From DASZVB01 sp035545855 (GTDB taxonomy: Bacteria; Myxococcota_A; Polyangia; Polyangiales; Polyangiaceae): DNA of 64,000 nucleotides. The translations under genes were made by a program, and so were the position numbers. Below are positions 51,945-62,200 of the stretch, in pieces. The stretch covers positions 1 through 64,000 of the forward strand of contig DASZXK010000082.1 in NCBI GenBank assembly GCA_035545855.1, read 5' to 3'. Position 1 is the first letter of the stretch, and the number at the start of each line of letters is the position of its first letter. The notes beneath the pieces are model-generated. The model ran no database searches, was not told where the DNA came from, and saw only the letters and a list, made by a program, of their open reading frames with translations.

Positions 51945-53345
51945 TCAGTCCAGAAATCCCCGTTTCAGGGCTTCCATCAGCGCGTTTCTCGAACGGCCCC
52001 CGGATGCGCCCGCGTTCAGGTACCCCTCCTGGATCGTCCACACGATGATGCCGCCGTAGCCGTTCTGCTTCGAGAACGTGCCCTTGGCAATCAGGGACGT
52101 CTCGTCTTCGTAGGAGACGTACTGCGTGCTCGCGCCGCAGCCCGGGTCGTTCACCGGTGCCGCGAGCGAGAGGTACGGCGCCGCCGCTTCCGTGTCGCGC
52201 TTTCGCTCCGCGGCGGTGCTGAGGTCGAACGTGCTCCCGGATGCGAAGAACGCTCGGAGCGGATAGGCGTTGTCTCCGCCGACGATCTGCGCGCCCGTGC
52301 CGTCCGTCGGCTGCCGCGGACCGGTGATCCCGCCCGTGTAGCAGATCGCGTAGAACGCCGTGCCCATGCCGAGCTTCGCCTTCGGGATGCCGGCCTGGCT
52401 CAGCCGCGACAGCGTGTCGTCGATGGCGATGGGCGTGACGGGAGAGGAGCCGCCGAGCGGGCTCAAGAACCAGGACGACCAGCCGTATCCGGCAACCGCC
52501 ATGGTCGGGTAGTAGGTCTGCACGTCGTACCGATCGAGCGCCGTCGCGAGATCCACGTAGCGCGGGTCCACGGCGCTCTCGATGTTCGGGTTGATCGGGC
52601 CGCCGGGGTAGGAGAGCACGATGTCCGGCTTCGCGGCGCGGAGGTCCTTCGCGAGGGAGACCAGGTCGTCGAGGTTCACCGAGTCCTCCCAGTCGAGGTC
52701 GATGCCGTCGTAGCCGTAGTCGGAGAGCGCCGTGATCAGCGCGGAGACGAACGCGGCGCGATGCGCGTCGTCCGCGGCCGCCGCGATGCGGGCGCCCGCG
52801 TTGGCGCCGCCGAGCATCATCAGCGCCTTCACGCCGTGCTGGTGCGCCGCCGTGGCGAGGGCGCGAGCGTCCGCGGGACCGGTTCCGTGCGAGTCGTCGA
52901 AGGTGAAGTCGAGCGAACGATCGGCGTTGACGAGGAGCGGCGCGAATGCGACGTGCGTGAGCGCCGACCAGTCGATGACGTCGATCGGGTAGTCGTCGAT
53001 CTGATAGCCGGCGTAATAGCCGAGGACCCACTGGCCTCCGGCGTTTCCCGCCCCGCCCGCGCCGCCCGTCGCGGCGCCGCCGGATCCGGAGCCGGCGGCT
53101 CCCGCCATGCCACCCGATGCGGCCCCGCCCGACGCGAGACCGCCGTCCCCGGAAGCGCCGCCGTTTCCTCGCCCGCCGGAGTTCCCGCTTCCGCCGCTCT
53201 GGGAGCCGCCGCTCGGGGCTCCTCCGGTGCCGGCCGATGCGCCTCCGGCGTCCGCTCCGCCGTTCGGCGTGCCTTCCCCCGAGGAAGCGGAGCTGCACGC
53301 CAGAAGGACCAACGCGACGCCCCCGAGACGAAGTGACTCGAACAT
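51945..53345 (-). CDS. GH18 chitinase lipoprotein
   Basis: 466 residues. Lipobox V-L-L-A-C (Cys17), a Gly/Ala/Ser linker to about residue 103, then a GH18 barrel: W-V-L-G-Y-Y-A-G-Y, the substrate-assisted catalytic motif D213-G-I-D216-L-D218-W-E220, V-Q-T-Y-Y-P-T and Y-G-G-I-I-V-W-T-I-Q at the end. It should hydrolyse chitin or related N-acetylglucosamine polymers at the cell surface. Stop is 10 bp from the thpR start. Confidence 0.92.
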   Translation of the reverse strand: MFESLRLGGVALVLLACSSASSGEGTPNGGADAGGASAGTGGAPSGGSQSGGSGNSGGRGNGGASGDGGLASGGAASGGMAGAAGSGSGGAATGGAGGAGNAGGQWVLGYYAGYQIDDYPIDVIDWSALTHVAFAPLLVNADRSLDFTFDDSHGTGPADARALATAAHQHGVKALMMLGGANAGARIAAAADDAHRAAFVSALITALSDYGYDGIDLDWEDSVNLDDLVSLAKDLRAAKPDIVLSYPGGPINPNIESAVDPRYVDLATALDRYDVQTYYPTMAVAGYGWSSWFLSPLGGSSPVTPIAIDDTLSRLSQAGIPKAKLGMGTAFYAICYTGGITGPRQPTDGTGAQIVGGDNAYPLRAFFASGSTFDLSTAAERKRDTEAAAPYLSLAAPVNDPGCGASTQYVSYEDETSLIAKGTFSKQNGYGGIIVWTIQEGYLNAGASGGRSRNALMEALKRGFLD

Positions 53346-53750
53346 CGCGGGGAGCCTACCAGGTCCCTTCGAGGCGCTCGCGGCAGGGGCGGATTCCGCC
53401 GAAACGTCCAGAGATTACGGCCGTTTCGGCGTCGGCGACGGGTGTCTCCGAAACGAGACTCGTTCTCCGGATCGTGACGACTTCCGTCCACGGTCGTGGA
53501 GCGGCGCCCGGCGATGCGAGGCCCGGCCTTCGTCGCGCGCGCTCATTTCGGGGTCCGGACGGGTTCGCTCGGGCGGGCTCCTCCGGGCTCGCAATTTACG
53601 CGATGTTTATGGTTCCTTGAGCTGTTCCGAACATCACGCACCGCGTAGTGGTCGATCCGGCGTTCGGTTGCCCGGGGAGATCGGGTAGAAGGGCTCGCAA
53701 TCGCCGGTCGCGCCTTTCGTTCATCGAGAGCGCCGGCACCAGGAGACGAG
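53346..53750. promoter_or_regulatory. Intergenic region before TRAP genes
   Basis: About 405 bp between the divergent chitinase and TRAP small-subunit genes, no gene found. It has a perfect 9-bp inverted repeat gccgaaacg/cgtttcggc at 53398-53430 (15-bp spacer), a related ccgaaacgag at about 53445-53454, and an AT-rich patch around 53593-53615 that could hold a promoter. The repeat close to the chitinase start is a candidate operator. Confidence 0.5.
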
Positions 53751-54899
53751 ATGTCCGACGAGCACGGATCGAATGGAACGCCTGATGCAAACGGCCCGGC
53801 CGTGCAGACGCCGATGCTCTCCGAAGTCCCGCGGAAGCGGGCGGCCGCCTGGGGCGAGCCACTGATGAAGGCCGATCTCGCCTGGACGCGCTTCGAGATC
53901 TGGCTCGCGCTGACGGCCTTCGGCCTCGAGGCGTTCTCGATGGCGCTCTGGGTGGCGCTGAAGGGGTTCTCGGCCGCGGCCGACAGTCCCGCGGCGCTCG
54001 TGTTCCGGGCGGCGACGGGCGGCATCGTCCTCGGCATCGTCACGCACCTCGCACTCCGAAATCGACCCGAAGAGCTCCGGACCCGGGCCACGACGGCCGC
54101 GGTGTTCCTCGGGATGTTCCTCGCGAAGACCTGGATTCACTTCGGAGGGGACTACGCCTCGAACGTCCTGAACTGGTACCAGCAGGCCTCGTTCCTCACG
54201 CTCCTCGGCGGCCTTCGCGGCGTCGGAACCCGCCTCACGATGCTGCTCGCGCTCGTCGGCGGCTCGCTCGCGACCGGCCGGGGTCGGCACATCGTCATCG
54301 ACGTGCTCACGCGCTTCGTCGACCAGAAGAAGCGCCTGGTGATGGCGCTCGTCGGCTGGTTCGCCTCCACCGTCGTCTGCTTCACCGCCGCGTGGGGGTT
54401 CTTCGACCACATCTCGATCGAGAACTTCGGCGCGCGCGCGGACGACACGGCGGGCGGAAAGATCGGGCAGGTCGTCCACCAGCTCGAAGAGGACTTCTTC
54501 ATCGCCCGGAAGCAGATGGCGCTCGACATGACGGCGGCTCCGCACGTGCTTCTCCACGCCGAAACGTATTCCGACTGGCTCACCGGCAAGGAGTGGAACG
54601 CGTGGCTGGACACGTCCGGCTTCGCCGAGCGCTACGGCAAGGAAGAGACGGAAGCGCTCAAGATCCCGGAAACGGAGACGCGCGCGCCCCTCATCGTCCT
54701 GCCCGGTCGCGGCGAACCCCGCGGCGAGCTCATCAACGCGGCCTACCTCGTCTTCCCGATCGGCCTCATCGTCATCGGTCTCCGGTTCTTGCTCCGCTGC
54801 CTGCTCGTCCTGAGCGGCCACGTGAGCACCGAACCCGACGAGTCCGAGGAGTGGAACGAGCACGCCCGCCCGGGTGAGGAGCCGCTCCATGTCGACTGA
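53751..54899 (+). CDS. TRAP transporter small permease, enlarged
   Basis: 382 residues from an ATG after AGGAGACGAG. DctQ-type: membrane helices near 50-75, 83-100, 110-130 and 190-215, with a G-G-x-x-A-x-x-G-R-H-I-x-I-D motif (G-G-S-L-A-T-G-R-G-R-H-I-V-I-D). Usual DctQ proteins are about 160-200 residues; here a large soluble loop of about 110 residues (with H-A-E-T-Y-S-D-W-L) lies before the last helix, plus an N-terminal extension. It stabilises the large permease, encoded 50 bp downstream. Confidence 0.82.
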   Translation: MSDEHGSNGTPDANGPAVQTPMLSEVPRKRAAAWGEPLMKADLAWTRFEIWLALTAFGLEAFSMALWVALKGFSAAADSPAALVFRAATGGIVLGIVTHLALRNRPEELRTRATTAAVFLGMFLAKTWIHFGGDYASNVLNWYQQASFLTLLGGLRGVGTRLTMLLALVGGSLATGRGRHIVIDVLTRFVDQKKRLVMALVGWFASTVVCFTAAWGFFDHISIENFGARADDTAGGKIGQVVHQLEEDFFIARKQMALDMTAAPHVLLHAETYSDWLTGKEWNAWLDTSGFAERYGKEETEALKIPETETRAPLIVLPGRGEPRGELINAAYLVFPIGLIVIGLRFLLRCLLVLSGHVSTEPDESEEWNEHARPGEEPLHVD

Positions 54900-54949
54900 C
54901 GGCCGCGAGCGCCGCGGAAACCCCTCGCCGAGCGGGAAGAACTGAATCG

Positions 54950-56632
54950 ATGCTCATCCTCCTCATCGTCCTGATCTTCGCGCTCGTCGGCGCGCCGGTG
55001 TTCGCCATCATGGCGGGAGCGACGCTCATCGCGTGGCAGACGACCGGCAGCGAAGCGCTCCAGCACGCCCGCTTCATCGCGCCCGACGTCCTCGACGAGC
55101 GCTTCGCGGGTTCCCCGATCCTCGTGACGGTGCCGCTCTTCACGTTCGTCGGCTACACGATGGCGCAGTCGAAGGCGCCGGAACGCATCGTGCGCGCCGC
55201 GAACGCGCTGTTCGGCTGGCTGCCCGGCGGTCTCGCGATCGTGTGCATCATCGCGAGCGCCTTCTTCTGCACGCTCACCGGCGGCAGCGCCGTCACGATC
55301 GTCGCGGTCGGCGGCCTCCTGTACCCGGCGCTCCTCAAGAACGGGTACCCGAAGGACTACTCGCTCGGCGTCATCATGACGGGCGGCTCCCTCGGCCTCC
55401 TCCTCCCGCCGTCCCTCCCCATCCTCATCTACTCGCTCGTCGCGGGCATCGATTTCACGAAGGCGTTCAAGGCCGGCGTGGCCCCCGGCGTGTTCATGAT
55501 CGCGCTCTTCGCGGCGCACGCGATGTGGGTCGGCGTGAAGCACGACATCCCCCGGACGAAGCCGAACCTGAAGGAGATGGCGTCGGCTCTCTGGGAGCTC
55601 AAGTGGGAGCTCTGCGTCCCCGTGCTCGTGCTCGGGAGCCTCGGCGTCGGCCTCGCGACCATCGACGAATCGGCCGCCCTCGCCGCGGTTTTCGTCACCT
55701 GCGTCGAGTTCCTCATCCACAAGCACCTGAAGCTGAAGGATCTGCCGCGCATCGTCGGCATCTCCTTCGCGCTCGCCGGCGCGCTCCTCCTCATCATGGC
55801 GATGGCCGTGGCGCTCACGAACTACCTCATCACGGAGGACGCCCCGGCCCACGTGTTCGCCTGGATCACCAGCCTCGGCGTCACGAAGCGCTGGCACTTC
55901 CTCGTCGCCCGGAACTTCCTCATGTTCGCCATCGGCGCCGTGATGGAAGGCTTCAGCGCGATCCTCGTCGCGGTGCCGCTCCTCATTCCGTTCGGCGCGA
56001 AGTTCCTCTTCTCGCCGTTCCACCTGGCGATGATGTTCCTCCTGGATCTGGAGATCGCCTTCCTTTCCCCCCCGTTCGGCCAGAACCTCTTCGTGACGAG
56101 CTTCCGGTTCCGGAAGCCGATGACGTCCCTCTACCGGATCGCGATGCCCTTCCTCGGCATCATGTTCGCGGGCCTGACCGTCATCATGCTCGTGCCGAAG
56201 ATCTCCACGATCGCCGTCGAGGGCGACATCGCGAAGGAGCGAGCCGAGGCGCTCGCGCGCGGGGAACCGCCGCGCTCGGCGTGGCTCATGGAATGCGTGC
56301 AGGAGGACCGGAACAACCCGCTCCCTTGCACCGACGAGGACCGCGCGAAGTGGGGCCACCCGGACAACCCCGTGGAGCCCGAGCCCGCGGGCTCCGCGGC
56401 CGCCCCCGGTGGGGCTCCGTCCGCCGAGGCTGGCCATACCGAGGAAGACGAGGCGCTGCTCGACGCGTTCCTCGCCGACGACAAGAAGCCCGGACCTGCC
56501 GGTTCGGCCGCGCCGGCTCCGAGCGGGCAGACGGAAGAGGACAAGGAGCTCGAGGAGCTCCTCGGCGACGACAAGAAGCCGGCAGCGGCCGGCTCGGCTG
56601 CCCCGGCGGGCAGCGCGCCGCCGAGCCACTGA
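54950..56632 (+). CDS. TRAP transporter large permease (DctM)
   Basis: 560 residues with about eleven membrane helices to residue 430: L-T-G-G-S-A-V-T-I-V-A-V-G, the L-L-L-P-P-S-L-P-I-L-I-Y-S block and P-P-F-G-Q-N-L-F-V. This is the Na+-coupled translocation subunit. The last 130 residues are an acidic, Pro/Ala-rich cytoplasmic or periplasmic tail with two near-identical units (E-E-D-x-x-L-x-x-x-L-x-D-D-K-K-P-x-x-A-G-S-A). No DctP solute-binding protein is present here, so substrate is unknown. Confidence 0.9.
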   Translation: MLILLIVLIFALVGAPVFAIMAGATLIAWQTTGSEALQHARFIAPDVLDERFAGSPILVTVPLFTFVGYTMAQSKAPERIVRAANALFGWLPGGLAIVCIIASAFFCTLTGGSAVTIVAVGGLLYPALLKNGYPKDYSLGVIMTGGSLGLLLPPSLPILIYSLVAGIDFTKAFKAGVAPGVFMIALFAAHAMWVGVKHDIPRTKPNLKEMASALWELKWELCVPVLVLGSLGVGLATIDESAALAAVFVTCVEFLIHKHLKLKDLPRIVGISFALAGALLLIMAMAVALTNYLITEDAPAHVFAWITSLGVTKRWHFLVARNFLMFAIGAVMEGFSAILVAVPLLIPFGAKFLFSPFHLAMMFLLDLEIAFLSPPFGQNLFVTSFRFRKPMTSLYRIAMPFLGIMFAGLTVIMLVPKISTIAVEGDIAKERAEALARGEPPRSAWLMECVQEDRNNPLPCTDEDRAKWGHPDNPVEPEPAGSAAAPGGAPSAEAGHTEEDEALLDAFLADDKKPGPAGSAAPAPSGQTEEDKELEELLGDDKKPAAAGSAAPAGSAPPSH

Positions 56633-56969
56633 GGGCGGCGCCGCCGCGCCCCGAGGCCGCGGTCCCCCCGGGCAGGGGGGCACGCCTCCCGGAGGATGGT
56701 TCGTATGCAAACCATCCTCCGCGGCGCCGGGAGGGACGGACTTCCGCCGGATGGGTTGCGTGGAAATCCGGGGGCGACTCCTTCGTAAGCCGGCGAAAAC
56801 GCAGGCGCGGTGACGACGTCTGTCGCGCCGGCGAGCGCGTCGTCTCGGCCGTGACGACCAGCCGAATCCCGGGCGGACGAAAAAGTCGAGGCGCCCGTCG
56901 ATCCGGCCTCCGGACGATCGACTTACGGTGGGACGACGACGTCCCCAATCGACGAGACGGAGAAGACCG
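56633..56969. other. Intergenic region after TRAP genes
   Basis: 337 bp with no gene detected. It contains a G/C hairpin (cccccc / gggggg, about 56674-56689) and the strong hairpin at 56691-56720, then an arginine-rich, apparently untranslated stretch leading to the YCII gene. Confidence 0.6.
56691..56720 (+). terminator. Hairpin terminator after TRAP genes
   Basis: A perfect 11-bp stem ggaggatggtt/aaccatcctcc with an 8-nt loop lies about 60 bp after the DctM stop. Flanking gcggcgcc sequences could extend it. No T-run follows, as is common in very GC-rich genomes, so the role is inferred. Confidence 0.6.
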
Positions 56970-57320
56970 ATGCAGTACCTGATGATGATCTACGAGAACG
57001 AGAAAGAGCGGGCGCCGAAGACCTCCGGGCAGGCCGAAATGATGGCCGCGTACAAGGAGTTCACGGACAGCATCGTGAAGAGCGGCCACATGAAGGGCGG
57101 AAACGCGCTCCAGCCGACGTCCACGGCGACGACGGTGCGCGTCCGCGACGGGAAGACGCTCACGACGGACGGGCCGTTCGCCGAGACCCGGGAGCAGCTC
57201 GGCGGGTACTACCTGGTCGAGGCAAAGGATCTGGACGAGGCGATCAAGATCGCCGCACGGATCCCCTCCTCGAAGTGGGGCAGCATCGAAGTCCGCCCGG
57301 TCATGGTCTTCAACCAGTGA
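56970..57320 (+). CDS. YCII-related DGPF-motif protein
   Basis: 116 residues from the ATG at 56970 (GGAGAAG ahead). M-Q-Y-L-M-M-I-Y-E-N-E near the start and T-T-D-G-P-F-A-E-T-R-E-Q-L-G-G-Y-Y as the signature motif. DGPF proteins are encoded next to ECF42 sigma factors and are thought to act with them. The sigma gene starts 12 bp downstream, so they form a unit. Confidence 0.9.
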   Translation: MQYLMMIYENEKERAPKTSGQAEMMAAYKEFTDSIVKSGHMKGGNALQPTSTATTVRVRDGKTLTTDGPFAETREQLGGYYLVEAKDLDEAIKIAARIPSSKWGSIEVRPVMVFNQ

Positions 57321-57332
57321 AGGCAGGGGCGA

Positions 57333-58637
57333 GTGCCCGAGCCTGACGACCTTCCGGGCTATGTTCCGGCCCGGAAGGTCATGGCTGAAGGTCGAGCGGC
57401 GGTCGAGGCGGTGTTCCGCGAAGAGCGGCGCCGAATCCTCGCGACGCTGATCCGCCTGCTCGGAGACTTCGACGTCGCGGAAGAGGCGCTCGCTCTCGCC
57501 TTCGAGGCGGCGCTCCTCCAGTGGCCGGAGGAGGGGACGCCGCAAAACCCCCGGGCCTGGCTCATCCGCGCGGCACGGAACAAGGCCGTCGACCGAGGGC
57601 GCCACGAGGCCATCGTCCGCGAGCACCGAGAGGAAGAGCTCGCTCGCGGCGAAGGCGAGCCGCAGATCCCCGCGCCCGGAGACGCCCCGGAGGGCATCGT
57701 GGAAGACGACCAGCTCCGCCTGATCTTCACGTGCTGTCACCCCGCGATCGCCCTCGAGGCGCAGGTCGCGCTCACCCTCCGGACGCTCGGCGGCCTCTCG
57801 ACGGAAGAGATCGCTCGAGCGTTCCTCGTGCCTCCCGCGACGATGGCGCAGCGCCTCGTGCGAGCGAAGAACAAGATCCGGGAAGCGAAGATCCCGTACC
57901 GCGTCCCGGAAGAAGAAGACCTTCCCGATCGCCTCGCCGCCGTCCTCGCGGTCGTCTACCTGGTGTTCAACGAGGCGTACGCCGCGACCGCCGGAACGGA
58001 GCTCGTCCGGCGGGAGCTCGCCGAGGAGGCGATCCGTCTCGCGCGGCTGATCGCCGGCCTCCTGCCGAAGCGGGTCGAGCCGCCGTCCCTCCTCGCGCTC
58101 CTCCTTCTGCACGATTCGAGACGGTCCGCTCGCGTGAACGCGGCCGGAGAGGTCGTCCTCCTCGAGGAACAGGATCGCTCGCTCTGGGATCAAGAACAGA
58201 TCGCCGAGGGCCTCCTCACGCTGGAGCGCGCGCTCGCGGCGGGCGCTCACGACGCCTTCGCGATCCAGGCGGCGATCGCGGCGGTCCACGCGCGCGCTGC
58301 GCGAGCGTCGGAGACGGACTGGCGGCAGATCGCGGGCCTGTACCTCCGGCTCCGCGGACTGACGGATTCGCCGGTCGTCGCGCTGAACCACGCGGTCGCC
58401 GTCGCGATGGCGGAGGGCCCCGAGCTCGGGCTCGTCCTCCTGGACCAGCTCGCCGCGGAGGGGAAGCTCGCGGGGTATCACTTGCTGCCGGCGGCGCGCG
58501 CGTCGCTCCTCGTCCGGCTTCGCCGAACTCCGGAGGCGCTCGCGGCGTATCGAACCGCGCTCGGTCTCGTCGGGAACGACGCCGAGCGCCGCTTCCTCGA
58601 GCGGCGGGTCCGGGAGCTCGAGTCCGGCGTGAACTGA
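57333..58637 (+). CDS. ECF42-type sigma factor with TPR-like extension
   Basis: 434 residues from a GTG at 57333 behind AGGGGCGA; an ATG at 57381 is also possible. Sigma-2 region: V-F-R-E-E-R-R-R-I-L-A-T-L and W-P-E-E-G-T-P-Q-N-P-R-A-W-L; sigma-4: L-R-T-L-G-G-L-S-T-E-E-I-A-R-A-F. The C-terminal 220 residues form helical TPR/DUF6596-like repeats characteristic of the ECF42 group. No classical anti-sigma gene is adjacent; the DGPF protein is the conserved neighbour. Confidence 0.92.
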   Translation: MPEPDDLPGYVPARKVMAEGRAAVEAVFREERRRILATLIRLLGDFDVAEEALALAFEAALLQWPEEGTPQNPRAWLIRAARNKAVDRGRHEAIVREHREEELARGEGEPQIPAPGDAPEGIVEDDQLRLIFTCCHPAIALEAQVALTLRTLGGLSTEEIARAFLVPPATMAQRLVRAKNKIREAKIPYRVPEEEDLPDRLAAVLAVVYLVFNEAYAATAGTELVRRELAEEAIRLARLIAGLLPKRVEPPSLLALLLLHDSRRSARVNAAGEVVLLEEQDRSLWDQEQIAEGLLTLERALAAGAHDAFAIQAAIAAVHARAARASETDWRQIAGLYLRLRGLTDSPVVALNHAVAVAMAEGPELGLVLLDQLAAEGKLAGYHLLPAARASLLVRLRRTPEALAAYRTALGLVGNDAERRFLERRVRELESGVN

Positions 58638-58692
58638 TCGGGCGGGGCCTCGTCGCTTGCGCCGCCCGGGCCGGGCGGGGTACGGGTTCCTC

Positions 58693-59217
58693 GTGAACGT
58701 CCTCGTGCGCCCCGCGACGGCCGCGGATCTCCCCGCGACGCTCTCCATCTACAACGAGGACATCCCGACCACGACGAGCACGTGGCGCGAGACGCCCCAG
58801 ACGCTCGCGGAGCGCGAGGAGTGGTTTTCGGCGCGCTCGGCGCGCGGCTTTCCGACGCTCGTCGCCGAGCTCTCCGGCGCGGTCGTCGGAGTCGCGGCGT
58901 TCGGGGACTTCCGGGACTCCGTCAGATGGACCGGCTATCGCTTCGCCGTCGAGCACTCCGTGCACGTCACGGAATCGTGCTGGGGGAAGGGCATCGGTCG
59001 GAAGCTGATGGATGCGCTCTTCGACGCTGCACGAGAGAGGAACGTGCACGCCATGATCGGCGGCATCGACGGCGCGAACGTCCGCTCGCTCGCGTTCCAC
59101 GAGCGCCTCGGTTTTCGCGAGGTTGCGCGCATGCCGGAGGTCGGTTTCAAGTTCGGCCGCTGGTGCGACCTCGTGCTCGTCGAGCGACTGATGGACGCAC
59201 CGGGCGCGCCGCGCTGA
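58693..59217 (+). CDS. GNAT N-acetyltransferase (phosphinothricin acetyltransferase-like)
   Basis: 174 residues from a GTG at 58693; the frame opens at 58657 but the fold starts V-R-P-A-T-A-A-D-L. Acetyl-CoA loop C-W-G-K-G-I-G-R-K-L and the C-terminal A-F-H-E-R-L-G-F-R-E-V-A are typical; I-Y-N-E-D-I near the start fits the Pat/MddA (methionine sulfoximine/phosphinothricin) subgroup. Substrate not certain. Confidence 0.85.
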   Translation: MNVLVRPATAADLPATLSIYNEDIPTTTSTWRETPQTLAEREEWFSARSARGFPTLVAELSGAVVGVAAFGDFRDSVRWTGYRFAVEHSVHVTESCWGKGIGRKLMDALFDAARERNVHAMIGGIDGANVRSLAFHERLGFREVARMPEVGFKFGRWCDLVLVERLMDAPGAPR

Positions 59218-59276
59218 CTCCGTCTTCGGGGCGAATTTCTCGCGCGCCGTCCTCCGCGATCCTCTACCGTAGGGGC

Positions 59277-62200
59277 GTGCAGACGCGACGTGAGTTCCTG
59301 GGAGCGGTGTCCGCCGCCGTCTCGGCGGGCGTGTTCGCAGCGTGCGGAAGCGACGACGCGAAGAGGTCCGTGTCTCGGGGCGGGGACGGCGGTCTCGACG
59401 GCGGAGCAGCCGATTCGGGGGCGGATTCGTCGGCCGATGCCGGAGACGCCGGAAGCGCCGGAAATCGGCTCGAGATCTTGCGTCAGGCCCTGGCAGCGAG
59501 CCCCGATCACCTCCGCGCGCAGGCGGACGCGCTCGTTCGCGCCGGGGATGCGAAGGCGCTCTTCGAGTTCGTCCGGGACTCCGTCCGCGTATTGCCTCCG
59601 TTCGAGGCGCTCGAATCCATCGAGACCGCCGTTCGCCACGGGACGGATGCCGTGCTCCGTTCGGGGGCAGGAACGCCCCGGGAACGTGCGGAGCTCCTCG
59701 CGTCCCTCCTCGGGCGCGCCGGGCACACGGCGAGCGTCGTTGCCGCGGATCCCGACGGCGCACTCGCCGCTTCGACGGCGCCGGCCACCGTCTTCACTCG
59801 CGCGGCGCACGCCGCGTTCGATCCGGCGCCGCTCCCCGCGTCGCTCGCCGCGACGGGATCCGTCCCGCCTCCCGCCTTGCTGGATCCCACCGGAACGGAC
59901 GCGGACGCGCTCGCCGCGAAGCTCGAAGCGCTCCTCCCCACGCCCGATCCCCGCCTCTTCACGCTCCCGAGCTTCTACGGAATGCCGCTCGTCGCGCTCG
60001 AAGAGGGCGGGAAGACGACGTACCTGAACACGCTCCTCGCGGACGCCGTCTACGGCGAGGGAAACGCGACGAACATCCGTCCCGCGGCGGCGATGAACGC
60101 TCCTCGGTCCGTGAAGGTATCGCTCGGCGTGACGCGCGCGCGGGCCCCCTCCACGGTGGTCGAGCTCGTGTCCGAGACGTACACTTTCGCGGAGCTCGCC
60201 GGCACTCGTCTCCGCGTGTCCCCGCAGACGACGCTGCCTGCCCCGCTCTATCTCCGCGCGAAGCCCGGGGATCTGACGACGTTCGTCGCGTCGTTCTCGC
60301 TGTTCTCCGCGGCCGGGGCTCACGTGAAGACGACGGTCGGAAGCGCGCTCACGCCGTTCGGAGACGTCGCCGCGCCGCCCGCGTCCGGCGGAAGCGTGAA
60401 CGGCGTTCCCGTCGCGAAGGGCGGGGACGTCTCGAAGGTCGCGTCCGTCTCCGTGTCCGCGAGCGCGCGAGGCTTCCCGGTCGTCGAGCTCGAGGTGGCG
60501 CCGAAAGACGCTTCGGGGAACGTCGTCCTCGGCCTTCCCGCGTCCGCGTTCGCGGTCGACGAGGGAGGGGACGCTCGCTCGGCCGTCGTTCGCGAAAATG
60601 GCGGGGCGCCGCGCGTCCTCGTTCTCTGGGACGGGACGGGGAGCCAGCCGGTGCCGACGGCGCCGCTCGGCATCGCGATCGGAAACGCCGTGCTCGCGGC
60701 GATGCCCGGCGCGACGCTCCAGGTGTCGCTCCTCACCGGGTCGCCTTCAGCGATCGGATACACGCTCACCACGGCCGCGGCCGTCGGTGCGGCCCTCGCG
60801 GGTCTCTCGGACGTCCAGTCGCTCGTCTTCGGCGGTCTCGTGGCCGGCCTCGCATCGGCGCCGACGCTCGTCCTCCTCTTCACGGACGGTGACGTGGAGC
60901 CGGACGCCGGGCTCCGCGCCCGCGCCCTCGCCGCGACGGCGGGCTGTCCCGTGGTCGTCGTGGGATGCGCGACCGGGAGCTCGGTCGTGATCCCCGAGCC
61001 GCTCCAGGCGATCGCGAACGCGAGCGGCGGCACGTACGTGGACGGCGGGGATCTGACGGATCCGACGGCCGCGACGACCGCGATCGGCACGGTCGCGGGG
61101 CGACGCTCGTCGGCGCCGTACCGGCTCGCTTACACGGCGCCGCTCGACGGCCCGACGACGCGCCACGTCCAGGTGAAAGTCGGCAAGGACGGCACGGCGG
61201 ACTACACCGTGCCGCCGTCGCCTGCGCCGAGCTCGGAGCTCGTCGGAATCCATCTGCACGTCGAGATCGACGGAATCGCCGTGGACCGCACTCTCGCCGG
61301 CCTTCCCCCGGGCGCGGCCATCGCCGACGACACGGCGCTCGCCGCGGCGGCAGGGGACGTCCTGGGCGCTCTCCTCGGCTCGACGTGGATCACGTTCGAG
61401 GGGGCCGCCCCGACGCTCTCCGCGTGGCTCGACGACGCGCTCGGCGCCGCGATCGGCTACGAGCCCGTTCTCGCGAAGGCCGCCACGAACGACGTCACGG
61501 GCGCGTACGACGCGCTCGGCAAGGCGCCGGCCCGCCCGTTCCACTCTTCGCTCCTCGCCCACGCGCCGTTCCGGCCGGCGGCGAGCGGCGCCGTGGTCGA
61601 GAATCGACTCCGCGCGGTGCTCCACGCGTTTCGCCCCGATCGGGCAGCCTCACGGACGGACCTCCTCCCCACGACGAGGTTCCAGTGCGTCGGAGAACCG
61701 GATCCGGCGAAGGCCTTCGGCGCGACGCTCCGCGCGACCCTTCGTCTCGCACTCGCGGAACAGGGGATCGCCGCACGTTCCACGGTGAGCCTCCTCGCGG
61801 GAAAGACGCTCGCTCACGTGCCGTTCGGCAACGCCGCAGATACGGCGCTCCCGGCGGGGGTACCGGCGGCACGGCGCGCGGCCTTCCTCGAGCTCTTGAA
61901 CCGCTACGCGGATACCGATCGCCTCGTCGCAGCGGACGGCTCCTCGCTCGCGTTCTTCGCCGTCGATCCGAGCGGGAGCGCGCTCGGGGTCCTGCCGGAC
62001 GGCTCGGGTGGTGCGGTGGAAGACTGCAAGGAGCTCGTGGAGTTCATCAAGAACTCGATGGACGAGCTCCTCTCGCTCGTCGACGAGCTGGAGGCCGGGT
62101 GCGGCGGCACGGTCGTGGCGATCGCGGCCGTCGGAGAGGCCGCGGCGATCGCCGTCGCCGAGGCGGCGCTGTCCTTCACGGATCCGCTCCTCGACCCGAG

